From: Prorocentrum cordatum
Taxonomy: Eukaryota > Sar > Dinophyceae > Prorocentrales > Prorocentraceae
Length of the DNA: 64,000 nt
Assembly: GCA_963575745.1 (NCBI GenBank)
Contig: CAUYUJ010000851.1
Span: 1-64,000 of the forward strand
Direction: 5' to 3'
The notes below the pieces were generated by a model. That model was not told the DNA's origin and searched no databases. It worked only from the letters and a program-made list of their open reading frames with translations. Below, piece after piece: positions 39,887 to 49,452 of this stretch. How positions within the stretch are numbered: position 1 is the first letter of the stretch; each line of letters begins with the position of its first letter. A program made the position numbers and the translations under genes.

Positions 39887-40074
39887 CTGCGGATGGCGTG
39901 GTTCCCCTTGTCCGCGACGTAGATGTGATGCGTGTGGGGGTCCAGGGCCAGGGAGCACGGCGAGTGCATGCGGCACGTCCCCAGCGGCCCGTCGAGGTAG
40001 CCCCGCTTGCCGCAGCCGGCCACGTGCGCGCGCGTCTTCGCGGCGCAGTTCACCAGCCAGATCTGGTGCGAGGC
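39887..40074 (-). CDS. NHL-repeat protein, exon N2
   Basis: 188 bp: 62 codons plus two bases. It encodes SHQIWLVNC, TRAHVAGCGKRGYLDGPLG, a Cys/His-rich turn, SLALDPHTHHIYVADKGNHA and IR. The G-x-x-G-x-x-D-G-P-L then L-x-P-x-x-x-x-I-Y-V-A-D-x-x-N-H-A-I-R pattern is a full NHL blade. The donor is CGCAG before GCACCC. Codon use is strongly GC3, unlike the repeats around it. NHL propellers usually bind protein or RNA partners. Confidence 0.85.
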
Positions 40075-40241
<167 letters not shown>

Positions 40242-40331
40242 CTCGTCTGCCAGGAGGAACCGCCGCGAGTCGATCGGCAGGGCGTTGAAGCGGCCCCCCA
40301 CGTCGGGCTCGTGGTGCTTCGGGGGGATCAC
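40242..40331 (-). CDS. NHL-repeat protein, exon N1
   Basis: 90 bp, phase 0 at both ends, encoding VIPPKHHEPDVGGRFNALP then DSRRFLLADE. F-N-x-L-P-I-D-x-x-R-x-L-L-A-D-E matches the start of an NHL blade that N2 completes. The acceptor is CGCAAG before GTG (an upstream TTGCAG is an alternative). Confidence 0.75.
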
Positions 40332-40552
40332 CTTGCGGACGCTGCAAGAGGTGACCCAGCCCCAACAGACAAGCGCGTTCCACGACTCACGAAGTAGCTG
40401 CTCGCAACGGCATGGATCCATTGCATCGAAGGAAGCGGGTTCCATTGCAGCGAAGCAAGCATGTGTTTGGGGAACGTTTGCGAGAAGGCACTTTGCAAGT
40501 AGAGGAACGCGATCGGTGACCCAAGCTGAGCTCCAAGGTTATTACGATAAGA

Positions 40553-40665
40553 CAAGAGGTCGGCGCTCCCTGACGCGCGGAGCGCGCCAGGGGCGGCGTC
40601 GGAGGCGGCGCCGGAGGGGCCCAGCGCCGATCCAAGAGTTCCGCACGGAACTCCAACATTTTCTT
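40553..40665. repeat. Family F foldback fragment
   Basis: GGTCGGCGCT, GACGCGCGGAGCGCGCC and GCGCCGATCCAAGAGTTCCG in the order of the complete element's second half. Confidence 0.5.
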
Positions 40666-40911
40666 ATGTGTACGAAGATATCTGACATTCGAAGTGTGGC
40701 CCCAGCTTCTCCAGGGAGACCCAGGTAGCCTCCAGAGCACCCTCACGAGGCTCAGAGCACCAGAGCACCCTCACGAGGACCATAAGGCCTCCCTGGGGCG
40801 GAAAACGACGCGAAGAAAATCGGGGGACACCTTGGGCCAGGGCCGCCTCGGGCCACCTCCGAACTCTCTGGAGAAAACCGAGCCGGGAAACCCAACTGGA
40901 GTTCAGGAGCG

Positions 40912-41252
40912 GAGGCGGGGGAGGAGGAGGAGGAGGAGGAGGAGGAGGAGGAGGAGGAGGAGGAGGAGGGGAGGAGGAGGAGAGGAGGAGGAGGAGGAGG
41001 AGAAGGAGGAGAGGAGGAGGAGGAGGAGGCGAGGAGAGGAGGAGGAGGAGGAGGAGGAGGAGGAGGAGGAGGAGGAGGAGGAGGAGGAGGAGGAGGAGGA
41101 GGAGGAGGAGGTGGAGGAGAGGAGGCGAGGAGGAGGAGGAGGAAGAGGAGGAGAATGAGCAGGAGGAGGAGGAGGAGGAGGAGGAGGAGGAGGAGGCGAG
41201 GAGGAGGAGGAGGCGAGGAGGAGGAGGAGGAGGAGGAGGAGGAGGAGGAGCT
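40912..41252. repeat. (GGA)n purine array
   Basis: About 340 bp of GGA with GAG and GCG interruptions, inside the large candidate intron upstream of exon N1. 41.26-41.66 kb is GC-rich; open frames there on both strands show no family features. Confidence 0.93.
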
Positions 41253-41671
41253 GGGATGGCTGCGTCGGACGGACACACTAGCCACCAGTGCCTCAGGGGC
41301 AGCCCGCCCAAGAGACTCCGACGCAGACACGGCTGCGACCTGCTTCCGTCGGGACTCCGAGCCACCTGGCTCCGCGCTCCTCGCTGCACACCGCGCGGAG
41401 CGCGGCCACCTTCCTCGCGCCCCTGGGCGGCCTCCCCTCCGCGGAGAGGGGCGGCTCTGCGGCCCAGGCCGCTCCCCAGGCATCCCGCGCCCCAACCTGT
41501 TCGATGGAGACGCCTCTTCCCTGGAGTCGGCCCCGCGCGCCCGAGCCTGGGAGCGGCGGAGCCACGGCCCGGCCAGGCCCCCTTGGCTTGCGGGTCGCGA
41601 TGGCCCCTGCCACCGCGCCCGGAGCGGCGCCGCCGCCAGGGGCCTCCCCTCAAAGAGGCTGCATGAGAGGA

Positions 41672-41869
41672 CTCCCAGATGGGATCGGAATAGATAGGGT
41701 CGGAGGGTCGCGCCGCATCGCCGATGCATCGGCGATGCACCTGCGACGTCGGCGCTGCATCGGCGCCATCGGCGCGGAAAAAATCGGGCTCCACACCGAG
41801 CCGCATCGCCGATGCATCGGCGATGCGGTGCGATCCTCCGACCCCATCTACCCCGACCCCATCTAAGAG
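41672..41869. mobile_element. Foldback element with two 24 bp perfect palindromes
   Basis: Terminal inverted repeats of about 65 bp (CAGATGGGATCGG... and its complement ending ATCTAAGAG). Each arm ends in a perfect 24 bp palindrome at 41715-41738 and 41803-41826 built from GCATCGCCGATG and its complement. The centre has further TCGGCG palindromes. No ORF. Confidence 0.75.
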
Positions 41870-42282
41870 GCCTAGATGCTTCTCCCTTGAGATCCTGGCG
41901 TCTCAATTTTCTCAAGGTTTCGGGCCCTGGGACCCTCACACATCGATCCGGCTCGACGAATGGCGCAAAAAGATGGGGTCTAGGGCTCCAGTCGTGATGT
42001 TTAACGATGTCTCAATTCTTGCTCGCGCCGTCGGATCGCAGGTTCTGTAGACTCGGGCAGGGTCACCTACACGGCACTGCTCACACGCCACCCCCGGCCG
42101 CCTCTTCCGAGAGCTCTGGGCCCTGGGCCCGAATGGCGTGCAAGCGAGTCCCGACTTGCGTGAAGTCCAGGCTCCCTCTCGGGCCTCGCACCCCCCTCCC
42201 CCACCCCCCTTCGTGCAAACCGCACCGCGCCGGAACCGGACGAAAAACGGCCCCATATGCCTGGACCCCCGGAGGCCTGGAC

Positions 42283-42430
42283 GACCTCCTCCTCCTCCTC
42301 CTCCTCCTCCTCCTCCTCCTCCTCCTCCTCCTCCCTCCTCTCCTCCTCCTCCTCCTCCTCCTCCTCCCTCCTCCTCTCCTCCTCCTCCTCCTCCTCCTCC
42401 TCCTCCTCCTCCTCCTCCTCCTCCTCCTCT
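42283..42430. repeat. (CTC)n array at the 5' side of the LINE
   Basis: CTC triplets with occasional CCTC joints, ending 140 bp before the LINE ORF1 start. 41.87-42.28 kb is unique with no gene seen. Confidence 0.93.
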
Positions 42431-42572
42431 CAAGCCACCTAGGCCCAAGCATCTTGTTTGGGCCGACTCTTGTGCTTGCTCGGAGCGCTTGAGGCACACA
42501 GAGCAGAGCCCTTTGCGGAGGCCAGTCATCTGTGACAAAAGCAAGAGTGTCAGTCCAAGCTCTTTCCCTGCC

Positions 42573-43730
42573 ATGGCTTTCGTTGATCGTAATGCGCGGC
42601 TCTGGAGCCGATGCCAGTGCGGGAAGTGTGAATGGAATGATGTGATCACCCGAGGGCAGGGCATATGCACCAAGTGTAAGCGAGAGGTTACCCTGTTCAC
42701 CCCCAAGAAGAAGAAGGGGGGCCTCAGGTCCAGATCGCAATCACCAGGGAAGGTCTCGTTTGCCGACGAGGCGGAGGTGTGGGACTTCGAGGAGCAGGAG
42801 TCCGACCAGTGCAGCTCTCAGAAGGGCCCGTGGTCCAAGGCCAGCTCCACGATCGACCACCTTATGGAGGCAATGAAGAGCACCAATGACCAGGAGCTCA
42901 AGACGGTGTTGAAGAATCTGATTGAGCTGCTGAAGAAGGGCCCTACGGTATCTGAGCCGCCCCCCTCTGCCGCCGACAGCTACAAGAGGGCGGAGGGCCA
43001 CTGGAGGGATTGCAACCACAAGCATGACCAGTGCGTGGCCAACGTGTGTCGTCTTCGCACGTCCTTGGCCACGGCAGAGAGTAAGGAGGAGGCGGCTGCG
43101 GAGGCTCTGGCAGCGGCCGCAGTTGCCAAGACGCGGGCAGCTGAGGTGCTCGCACGTGCTGAGGGCCTTGGTGGAGAGCAGCGGCCGCAAACTGCTCCAG
43201 AGGCCAAGGCACCAGAAGCTTTCACCGTCTCGTGGGATTCCAGCCTGTTCGATGATTTTGACAATCTGGAGTGTGAGGAGACGGAGAGGCAGGAGCTCAA
43301 GCAGATTCACGCAACCTTGTTGCAAATGCAGGAGGGCTTCCAGGCGAAGAACGCTGAGGTGCAGTCTTGGCTTGCGAAGGCTGCGAAGTCAAAGGCCGAG
43401 ATCGCCAAGAGGTTGGCGGCCAAGAGGAGGAGGGTCGACAACTCTGAGGAGGGCGACGACGAGGGCGACGGCGTGTCTGAGGCTGCCGAGGCAAGCGGCG
43501 CTGGCGCGACGGCAGGCGGCGACGGTGGCGCGGGCAGCCGTGCAGGTGGCCCAGCGCCGCCAGCGGCGGCGGAGGCCCCGTCTGCAGTCGACCCCGCGGC
43601 GGCCACCGCCGAGAAGGAGGCCGTGCGCGCTGAGGCGGCCAAGATCTCGGCGGCCAAGTTCGCGGCCGCTGAGGCGGCGGCCCAGGCCAAGGCCAAGGGC
43701 AAGGGCCAGGATGGCGCTGCCGCGGCCTGA
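42573..43730 (+). CDS. LINE ORF1: zinc-ribbon and Ala-rich coiled-coil protein
   Basis: 385 residues from ATG 42573; the frame is open further upstream through the (CTC)n array, which is not coding. A zinc-binding cluster has C14, C16, C19 and C32, C35. After a basic patch (KKKKGGLRSRS) the middle is helical (IDHLMEAMK), and the C-terminal half is Ala/Lys/Glu-rich, typical of a coiled coil, ending KGKGQDG before Ala. LINE ORF1 proteins bind the element RNA. It ends in TGA, with the same frame open beyond it. Confidence 0.72.
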   Translation: MAFVDRNARLWSRCQCGKCEWNDVITRGQGICTKCKREVTLFTPKKKKGGLRSRSQSPGKVSFADEAEVWDFEEQESDQCSSQKGPWSKASSTIDHLMEAMKSTNDQELKTVLKNLIELLKKGPTVSEPPPSAADSYKRAEGHWRDCNHKHDQCVANVCRLRTSLATAESKEEAAAEALAAAAVAKTRAAEVLARAEGLGGEQRPQTAPEAKAPEAFTVSWDSSLFDDFDNLECEETERQELKQIHATLLQMQEGFQAKNAEVQSWLAKAAKSKAEIAKRLAAKRRRVDNSEEGDDEGDGVSEAAEASGAGATAGGDGGAGSRAGGPAPPAAAEAPSAVDPAAATAEKEAVRAEAAKISAAKFAAAEAAAQAKAKGKGQDGAAAA

Positions 43731-43865
43731 CGGTCAGCGCCTGCGGCCCCGCCCCGCGATCAGCTTCGCCCAGGGGCGGAGGTGCAGGCGCCAGTTTTGT
43801 CACTAGATTCGAGCTCGTGCGAGAATGGGCCCGTCTCCAACATCTTCTTTGCGAACGTCGCGGCC

Positions 43866-44734
43866 ATGGGTGACCGTGCGTGGACTCATTATCTAGATCT
43901 GCCAGCCAAGTTCGATATCTTGGGGTGTGCGGAGACTCACGTGGGGGCGAGTCAGATGCGTGCATGGGGGAGAACAAAGCTCGACAGAAAAAACTCAGGT
44001 TGCTTGCGAACGCTGCCCGACCATCAGGACGGGGCAGCCAGGCGCAGGAGGATCGTGCCAATGAAGGAGGGGAGTGGGTACTCGCACGGGGCCACCTTCA
44101 TGTCGAGCCGATCGCGGAGGCCAGGATGACGGGCGCGCTCAAGGCAGACGGCAGCGACGCGCTGGACGGGTTCACCGCGTCGGTGCTGCACTTTCGGGGC
44201 TTCTCGATGGTGCTGCTGATTGTCTACTGTTTCTCATCTATTGGCCTCGCTGGCAAAAATATGTCAAGATTGCACAAGATTGGAGGGTTGTTATCAGCCT
44301 TGCAGCTGCCGTGGATATGCTTGGGTGATTGGAACATGGAGCCGAGTGTTCTTTCTCAGAATGGTTTTCTACGACACGTTCAGGGACGAGTTGTGACACC
44401 TGGCGTACAGGTCACGTGCGACTCGAGTGCGCAGGGCAGCCTGATCGACTACGCGGTAGTCTCCGAGGCCTCCCTGCCGTACCTCATCAAGCTGGAGGCC
44501 GTCATGGACGTGCCCTGGCGCCCGCACATAGGATTGGCTCTTTCCATACGCCCTTCTGGCCTTCAGCTTTCGGGGGTCTGTAGCCCTGGCGTGTCAGGTA
44601 GTCAGGTGAATGATGACCCCACCAGCCACAGGAACCCCCCCCCCCCCCCCCCCCCCCCCAGCCACAAGCAGTGGATCGGTGAGCCAGGTGGAGCCAGAAC
44701 CCTCGGAAGTGCCACAAGAGAAGGTCGAGACTAG
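43866..44734 (+). CDS. LINE: APE-type endonuclease, frameshifted
   Basis: The N-terminal part (frame of ORF1, from 43731 past the TGA) has NIFFANVAAMGDRAW and DILGCAETHVG, the beta-strand and catalytic Glu region. Near 43985-44000, at an AAAAAA run, the frame changes. The second part has LRLLANAARPSGRG, WICLGDWNMEP (Asp and Asn of the active site, 44312-44336), SLIDYAVVSE (about 44440) and PWRPHIGL (final His region). This enzyme nicks target DNA to start target-primed reverse transcription. The frame meets the RT frame at a 25-base C run. Confidence 0.7.
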
Positions 44735-47606
44735 CTTCCTCATCCCTGAAGATGTGTGGGAGCAGCACAGGCCCCTGCATCAAGGGGACGTTGCCCCTCC
44801 TGCCCCTGCTCACTTTCTCAACTCCGTAGCCTTTCGGCTCAATCCTGGCCATGTTCATTTCGTGAGCTCATGGTTTTCTCAATGGGTCAACACTGTCGAG
44901 GATGTCATTTATGCTCATCATCAGGTCGTGCCATCTGGGGGCCCCCGACGGGGCACTGGATGTTCTTTTGTGGAAGAGTCAGTCAAGCAGAGCTCGCGAT
45001 CTAGAGCTGCTCCTTTGAGAGATCAAGTTGCATGCTGGTGGAAACGTGTTGCATCTATCCTCTCGCAGTTCGAGCGGCATCGTGGGCGAGATAATGGTCG
45101 TTCTCAGTTGGTTCAGTTGCAGCAAGCAGCCAGGCACCTTGCTACCGAGAAGCCCGATGGAGTTGACAAGATTCTGTTGAGCCAAAAGGATGTTGGGATT
45201 CATGTCTGGACGGGTTTGCTCCTGAACTTAGCTGACACGCGTGATGTGGTGATTGCTAGTTTTCAACAACAGGCGGACAAGCTCTCTAAACGCGCTCTGC
45301 GACGGGCGGTGCGAGAGTCTTTGTGTGAATTTCGGTCTTGGATTACTTCTCAGGAGGCCCTGGGAACGCTGCACAGGAGTATGCGAGACGAACCGCTACC
45401 AGTTGAGGAGGTTTGGCATGGCAGTACTGTTTTGGTGCACCCCAAGGATATCTTAGACCGTAAGGGCAAGCGATGGAAGGAGCTCTGGACATCTGCAGGT
45501 CGACGCGGAGGTTATACGTGGAGGTGTTCTGCCGAAGCGTCAGAGCCGAGGGGTCGACGCGGTGGCTCAGCGCCATGCTTTGCCGAGGCGTCAGAGCTGA
45601 GCGGTGGGCGCTCCTCGAACCCAACCGTCTCTCAAGTCGCCAACGTTTTGTCGGGTGTCTCTCAGGCCACGCCATGTTTTGCTGAGGCGTCAGAGCCGAG
45701 CGCTGGGTGCTCCTCGAGCCCATACGTCTCGCAAGTCGCCAACGTTTTGTCGGAGACTCCTCAGGCCAAGCCATGTTTTGGTGGGGCGTCAGAGCCGAGC
45801 GCTGGGTGCTCCTCGAGCCCATGCGTCTCTCACGTTGCCAAGGTTTTGTCGGATACTCCATGTGCTGCGTCGGCAGGGTTAGAACGCATTGGGTTTGCTG
45901 GCGCTTCTCAAGAGGAACGACTTGCCGAAGCCTTTGCTGCCATCAAGGAGGCGGCGCGTGACGAGCCCATGGAGCCCATCACCGCGGATCAAGTGCGTAG
46001 TATGGCTCATCGCATGCGTGCCAAGACAGGACTAGGGGCAGATCGTCTCTCTCCGCTCGATGTGGAGCGGCTTCCGCAGGCTGGCCTTGAGGAGCTGGCG
46101 GAGCTGATGAACGTATGCGAAGCTACACTCACGTGGCCTCACCAGACGCAACTGGTAATCGGCAAATCGTTACCGAAGAAGGTGGAAGGAGATCGTGTTA
46201 TAGGGCTCATATCGATGATAGGTCGTGTCTGGTCGGGTATCCGCGAACAGCAAGTCAGAGATTGGTGCAGTCTTGTGGAGACGGAGTGGGATGCAGCCAT
46301 ACAGGGTAGTAGCTCTTTGGTGGAAGCCTTTCACTGCACGTTAGCTGACGAAATTGCGGGGTGGATGAAGCTCCCGACGGGGCACGGCATGTTAGATATT
46401 AAAGGGTTCTACGACGGTATCGAATGGGATCTCTTGGTGTTCGCGGCTCTTCGCATGGGATTTCCTCCAGTTGTATTATATATGGAATTGGCCCAGTGTT
46501 TCGCGGCGCGCACGTTGGAGCAATTCGGAGCAGCATGTGAACCATTCCTCGTCGATCGTAGTATTATCCAGGGGCTCAGGTCGGGCACAAGATTCGCGAA
46601 GTGCATGACTCATTATGTTATGGCTCGTATCTCTCGTACCCATCCTGCTCTCGGCCATCGCATATGGATCGACGACTTATCGCAGAGGATGTCGGGGTCC
46701 AGGCAGTCGGTCGTCAAGGGGGCCACTGCGTGTCTGGGGGCCACGTTTAATGAGCTGGCTAAGTGGCACTTGGATGTCTCGCCGAAGTCGATCGTGATTT
46801 GTTCCTTCCACGGAGATGCCAAGGAGATCGCCAAACGTTTGAAAGTTCAAGGGTTCACTGTTCGGCCGCAACTTCAGGGAGCTTATCTCGGGATTGACCA
46901 GGGAGGAGGCAGAAGGACGGCTCGGGCCACGCGTACTAAGAGAGTGGCCAAGCACGGACGTATGCATGCTCGTGTCGTTCGGTATGCGCGCGCTTCACGT
47001 CAGTATACTATCACGTCCAGGCTTGAACGGCTCGGAGCACAGGCAGCAGGCAACTACGGGCAGGAGCTCCACGGCACCTTCGGCCAACGTCTTGTATCCT
47101 TTCGTAGGAGTTTGGCTGCCGCTGTTTCGTCTGGGGGCCGTGGTCGGTGTCTGGTGTCCACGCTTGCCATTAAAGCGCCTGGGCTGGATCCTGGAATCAG
47201 GTACCCTCAGCAATCCTTGCACCTTTGGCTCCAGCAGTGGTTCGCCCGTCCAGAGATTCGAGGACGAGTGCACAAGGCGTGGGCGCGGGTGGTCGGTCAT
47301 TTCAAAAGCTTGCCCCCCCATCAGCGCTCTAGGTGGGCGAGGGGACCGATGTCCACGGCGATTTTGACTCTTCTTGAACGGGGATGGGACCCAGTATCAC
47401 CAGTGTGCTGGATCATGGCAGACGGAACGGAGTGGAGGTTTCCAGAAGCTGGGTATTCGGACATCTCGGCTTTAAACGACACCAAGCTTTTTTCCCGGAT
47501 TCTAACAGATCGTCGGAGAGGCTCGTTTGGGCTTCCGCTGAGAGGCATTTTTGTGGGGAAGGTCTTGGGCAAGGCATGGACGTTGTATCTCTGCAGCGGC
47601 TTCTGA
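44610..47606 (+). CDS. LINE: reverse transcriptase
   Basis: Reverse transcriptase of a non-LTR element. Conserved blocks: KTGLGADRLSPLD (fingers), LPKK then GDRVIGLISMIGRVW, MLDIKGFYDGI with catalytic Asp at 46395-46397 (motif A), IIQGLRSGT (motif B, about 46563), and RIWIDDLS with Asp pair at 46671-46676 (motif C, WIDD instead of Y/F-x-DD). A thumb-like basic region follows. Residues before about 350 contain three tandem 33-residue repeats. The frame closes at 47604-47606, but homology continues in the next frame, so an indel near 47.57 kb is likely. Confidence 0.8.
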   Translation: MMTPPATGTPPPPPPPPATSSGSVSQVEPEPSEVPQEKVETSFLIPEDVWEQHRPLHQGDVAPPAPAHFLNSVAFRLNPGHVHFVSSWFSQWVNTVEDVIYAHHQVVPSGGPRRGTGCSFVEESVKQSSRSRAAPLRDQVACWWKRVASILSQFERHRGRDNGRSQLVQLQQAARHLATEKPDGVDKILLSQKDVGIHVWTGLLLNLADTRDVVIASFQQQADKLSKRALRRAVRESLCEFRSWITSQEALGTLHRSMRDEPLPVEEVWHGSTVLVHPKDILDRKGKRWKELWTSAGRRGGYTWRCSAEASEPRGRRGGSAPCFAEASELSGGRSSNPTVSQVANVLSGVSQATPCFAEASEPSAGCSSSPYVSQVANVLSETPQAKPCFGGASEPSAGCSSSPCVSHVAKVLSDTPCAASAGLERIGFAGASQEERLAEAFAAIKEAARDEPMEPITADQVRSMAHRMRAKTGLGADRLSPLDVERLPQAGLEELAELMNVCEATLTWPHQTQLVIGKSLPKKVEGDRVIGLISMIGRVWSGIREQQVRDWCSLVETEWDAAIQGSSSLVEAFHCTLADEIAGWMKLPTGHGMLDIKGFYDGIEWDLLVFAALRMGFPPVVLYMELAQCFAARTLEQFGAACEPFLVDRSIIQGLRSGTRFAKCMTHYVMARISRTHPALGHRIWIDDLSQRMSGSRQSVVKGATACLGATFNELAKWHLDVSPKSIVICSFHGDAKEIAKRLKVQGFTVRPQLQGAYLGIDQGGGRRTARATRTKRVAKHGRMHARVVRYARASRQYTITSRLERLGAQAAGNYGQELHGTFGQRLVSFRRSLAAAVSSGGRGRCLVSTLAIKAPGLDPGIRYPQQSLHLWLQQWFARPEIRGRVHKAWARVVGHFKSLPPHQRSRWARGPMSTAILTLLERGWDPVSPVCWIMADGTEWRFPEAGYSDISALNDTKLFSRILTDRRRGSFGLPLRGIFVGKVLGKAWTLYLCSGF
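44635..44659. repeat. 25-base C homopolymer at the endonuclease/RT frame change
   Basis: A pure run of C that encodes prolines in either frame. A length change of one base would join the two LINE frames, so biological slippage or a read error here is likely. Confidence 0.9.
45576..45872 (+). repeat. Three 99 bp tandem repeats inside the LINE RT ORF
   Basis: Units start at 45576, 45675 and 45774, with encoded CFAEASE-x-S then SQVANVLS pattern in each. A 51 bp partial unit precedes at 45525. The repeats keep the frame. Confidence 0.85.
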
Positions 47607-49135
47607 AGCACCTGGAGCAGCTTCCCCGCGGGCGCAGGCTCTCAGAGTTGTTATCGACGGTAGTTGCTGGAGGGTCGTGGCCGAGGCTCCGTCGAGCTGA
47701 GGCCTCCACCAAGGTCCAAGTTTGTGCGCTGTGTCCTCGTTGCAAAAGACGCAATGAGTCATCTGTTCATCGAATATGGGAATGCGAGCACAACGTCAAT
47801 CACCCTATCTATACCAAGTCGGACGAGGTGTATATGCAAGCGGCCTCTCAACATGAGTCTGCCCCAGCGTACTGGCTCCGCGGAGCCATGCCAGCACAGT
47901 GGACCGCGGTACCCGAGCCGCCTGATGAGGAGGTTTGGTTCCAGACGGGGCTCAACGATGGTGTTGCTGATGGAGTCCTAGGTCCAGGCGAGTGTGCCAG
48001 GCCAGTGCTGCTTTTTGGCGACGCTAGTGGCGGGGCGGATTCATCAGATGGGAGGTTCAGACGTATCGGTCTCGGTCTCGCACAGATGGAAAGTGAAACG
48101 GACCTCCAGCTGCAAGTATCCCTCTTTGGAGCTCTCCCAGGTGTTGTCCAGACGGTGCCCAGAGGTGAGCTGTATATCTTCTGGGTAGCCTTGCGGCTTA
48201 CGGAACAATATGTAACGTATGTGACAGACAACCAGATGGTGCACGAAGGTTGGTGGTCTCAGAAATATCGCCACCCAACTGGAGAGCACGCTGAGTTGTG
48301 GGCGAAGATAGGTTTGCTGTTTCATAACACGGGACGGCGACCTGAGCATGTGACAGTATTATTCACGAACTCGCACCTGGAGGCCGAGGATGTCGTGCAT
48401 CGAGCTGGCTCTTCTTGGATGACGGTTGGCAATGCAGCAGCGGACACTTTGGCAGGTGAAGGTGCGACCATCGCTCGTATACCTGAAGCTGTCCGCACAG
48501 ACATTCTGGAAAAGGAGCGGGTGTTGTACCTTATCCGCATGAGGATTCTCAGGTCGCACCTCGACGCCATGGAGGCCGAGAAGACGCTGCAGGAGACCCC
48601 GCTGAACGGTCGGCACCAGAGGCGAGGAGCTCGGGGACGGAGGGAAGCCGTGGAGATCGGTGAGCCTGCTGCTGCTGCTGCTGCCGACCCTCCGCCCCCT
48701 CCCCCGCCTCCGAGTCAGAATATTCTGTCGGCCTTTGAGACGAGCCATGCCCTGTCGGAGTGTGGTAGGCGCTGTCTGCGGTGCCGTGGGTCCGCGTCGG
48801 CTGCGCGCGTCTCGGTCTGGCGTAAGTCTCCGTGTTTCAGGTTAGTTGCCCTTGATTGCTCCCTTCGTGCACTTCCTGAGGGGGCCACCATTCACATTGC
48901 TGGGGGGTTTGTGGACCCCTCCCATTGTATGAGGTTTCACGCCGATTTAAAGCTGTGGTGTTGTGCGAGTTGTGGGATGTATGGGGACCAGCAGCTTTGC
49001 GGCCTCGGGAAGGCTTGTGTCCCCCGCCCCACCGCGACGAGGAGTGAATACCTTCGTTTGATTAAGTTGGGGCAATGGCCCAAAGTCTACAGTAAAGCGG
49101 AATTAGCTCGTAAAGCCCTGAAGAGGTGTAGGTGA
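47384..49135 (+). CDS. LINE: zinc motif, RNase H and C-terminal CxxC region
   Basis: The real protein joins from the RT frame near 47.57 kb; the first 60 or so codons here are out of frame with homology. A zinc motif follows, CALCPRCKRRNESSVHRIWEC (about 47727). The RNase H domain has Asp at 48020 (GDASGG), Glu at 48167 (RGEL), Asp at 48227 (VTDN) and Asp at 48443 (GNAAADTLA), the full DEDD set. A C-terminal CCASCG...C region near 48.95-49.02 kb may bind RNA. RNase H removes the RNA template strand. Stop at 49133-49135. Confidence 0.78.
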   Translation: MGPSITSVLDHGRRNGVEVSRSWVFGHLGFKRHQAFFPDSNRSSERLVWASAERHFCGEGLGQGMDVVSLQRLLKHLEQLPRGRRLSELLSTVVAGGSWPRLRRAEASTKVQVCALCPRCKRRNESSVHRIWECEHNVNHPIYTKSDEVYMQAASQHESAPAYWLRGAMPAQWTAVPEPPDEEVWFQTGLNDGVADGVLGPGECARPVLLFGDASGGADSSDGRFRRIGLGLAQMESETDLQLQVSLFGALPGVVQTVPRGELYIFWVALRLTEQYVTYVTDNQMVHEGWWSQKYRHPTGEHAELWAKIGLLFHNTGRRPEHVTVLFTNSHLEAEDVVHRAGSSWMTVGNAAADTLAGEGATIARIPEAVRTDILEKERVLYLIRMRILRSHLDAMEAEKTLQETPLNGRHQRRGARGRREAVEIGEPAAAAAADPPPPPPPPSQNILSAFETSHALSECGRRCLRCRGSASAARVSVWRKSPCFRLVALDCSLRALPEGATIHIAGGFVDPSHCMRFHADLKLWCCASCGMYGDQQLCGLGKACVPRPTATRSEYLRLIKLGQWPKVYSKAELARKALKRCR

Positions 49136-49167
49136 TGAGTGGAAGGACTACGTCCAGGGACTCCAAC

Positions 49168-49380
49168 TCCAACTCCTCCTCCTCCTCCTCCTCCTCCTCC
49201 TCCTCCTCCTCTCCTCCTCGTCCTCCTCCTCCTCCTCCCTCCTCCTCCTCCTCCTCCTCCTCCTCCTCTCCTCGTCCTCCTCCTCCTTTCTCTTCCTCCT
49301 CCTCCTCCTCATCCTCCTCCTCCCCTCCTCCTCCTCCTCCTCCTCCTCCTCCTCCTCCTCCTCCTCCTCCTCCTCCTCCG
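49168..49380. repeat. (TCC)n array at the LINE 3' end
   Basis: TCC triplets start 30 bases after the LINE stop and end at the candidate exon near 49.39 kb. Confidence 0.93.
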
Positions 49381-49392
49381 CTCCCCGGGAGC

Positions 49393-49452
49393 CTTCAGGA
49401 GCGTGGGCGCGAAGACGAGGCCCACCAGCAGGAAGTCGCCGCAGGGCAGGTC
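49393..49452 (-). CDS. Candidate exon N0 of the NHL gene
   Basis: 60 bp, phase 0, encoding DLPCGDFLLVGLVFAPTLLK. Acceptor CGCGAG before GACC, donor CTGAAG before GCTCC (GC-type). Phase, strand and GC3 bias fit joining to N1 across a 9 kb intron containing the LINE. No homology recognised alone. 49.46-50.94 kb is unique sequence plus GA- and CA-rich bits in which no gene could be supported. Confidence 0.4.

Larger units (their letters stand above)
42573..49138 (+). mobile_element. LINE-type non-LTR retrotransposon, nearly complete
   Basis: ORF1 with a zinc ribbon, APE-type endonuclease, reverse transcriptase, a CCHC-like zinc motif and RNase H, in that order on the plus strand. It carries a TGA between ORF1 and endonuclease (43728-43730) and frame changes near 43.99 kb, at the C-run 44635-44659 and near 47.57 kb. 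A (CTC)n array precedes it and a (TCC)n array follows 30 bases after the last stop. It lies antisense to, and probably inside an intron of, the NHL gene. Confidence 0.85.
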
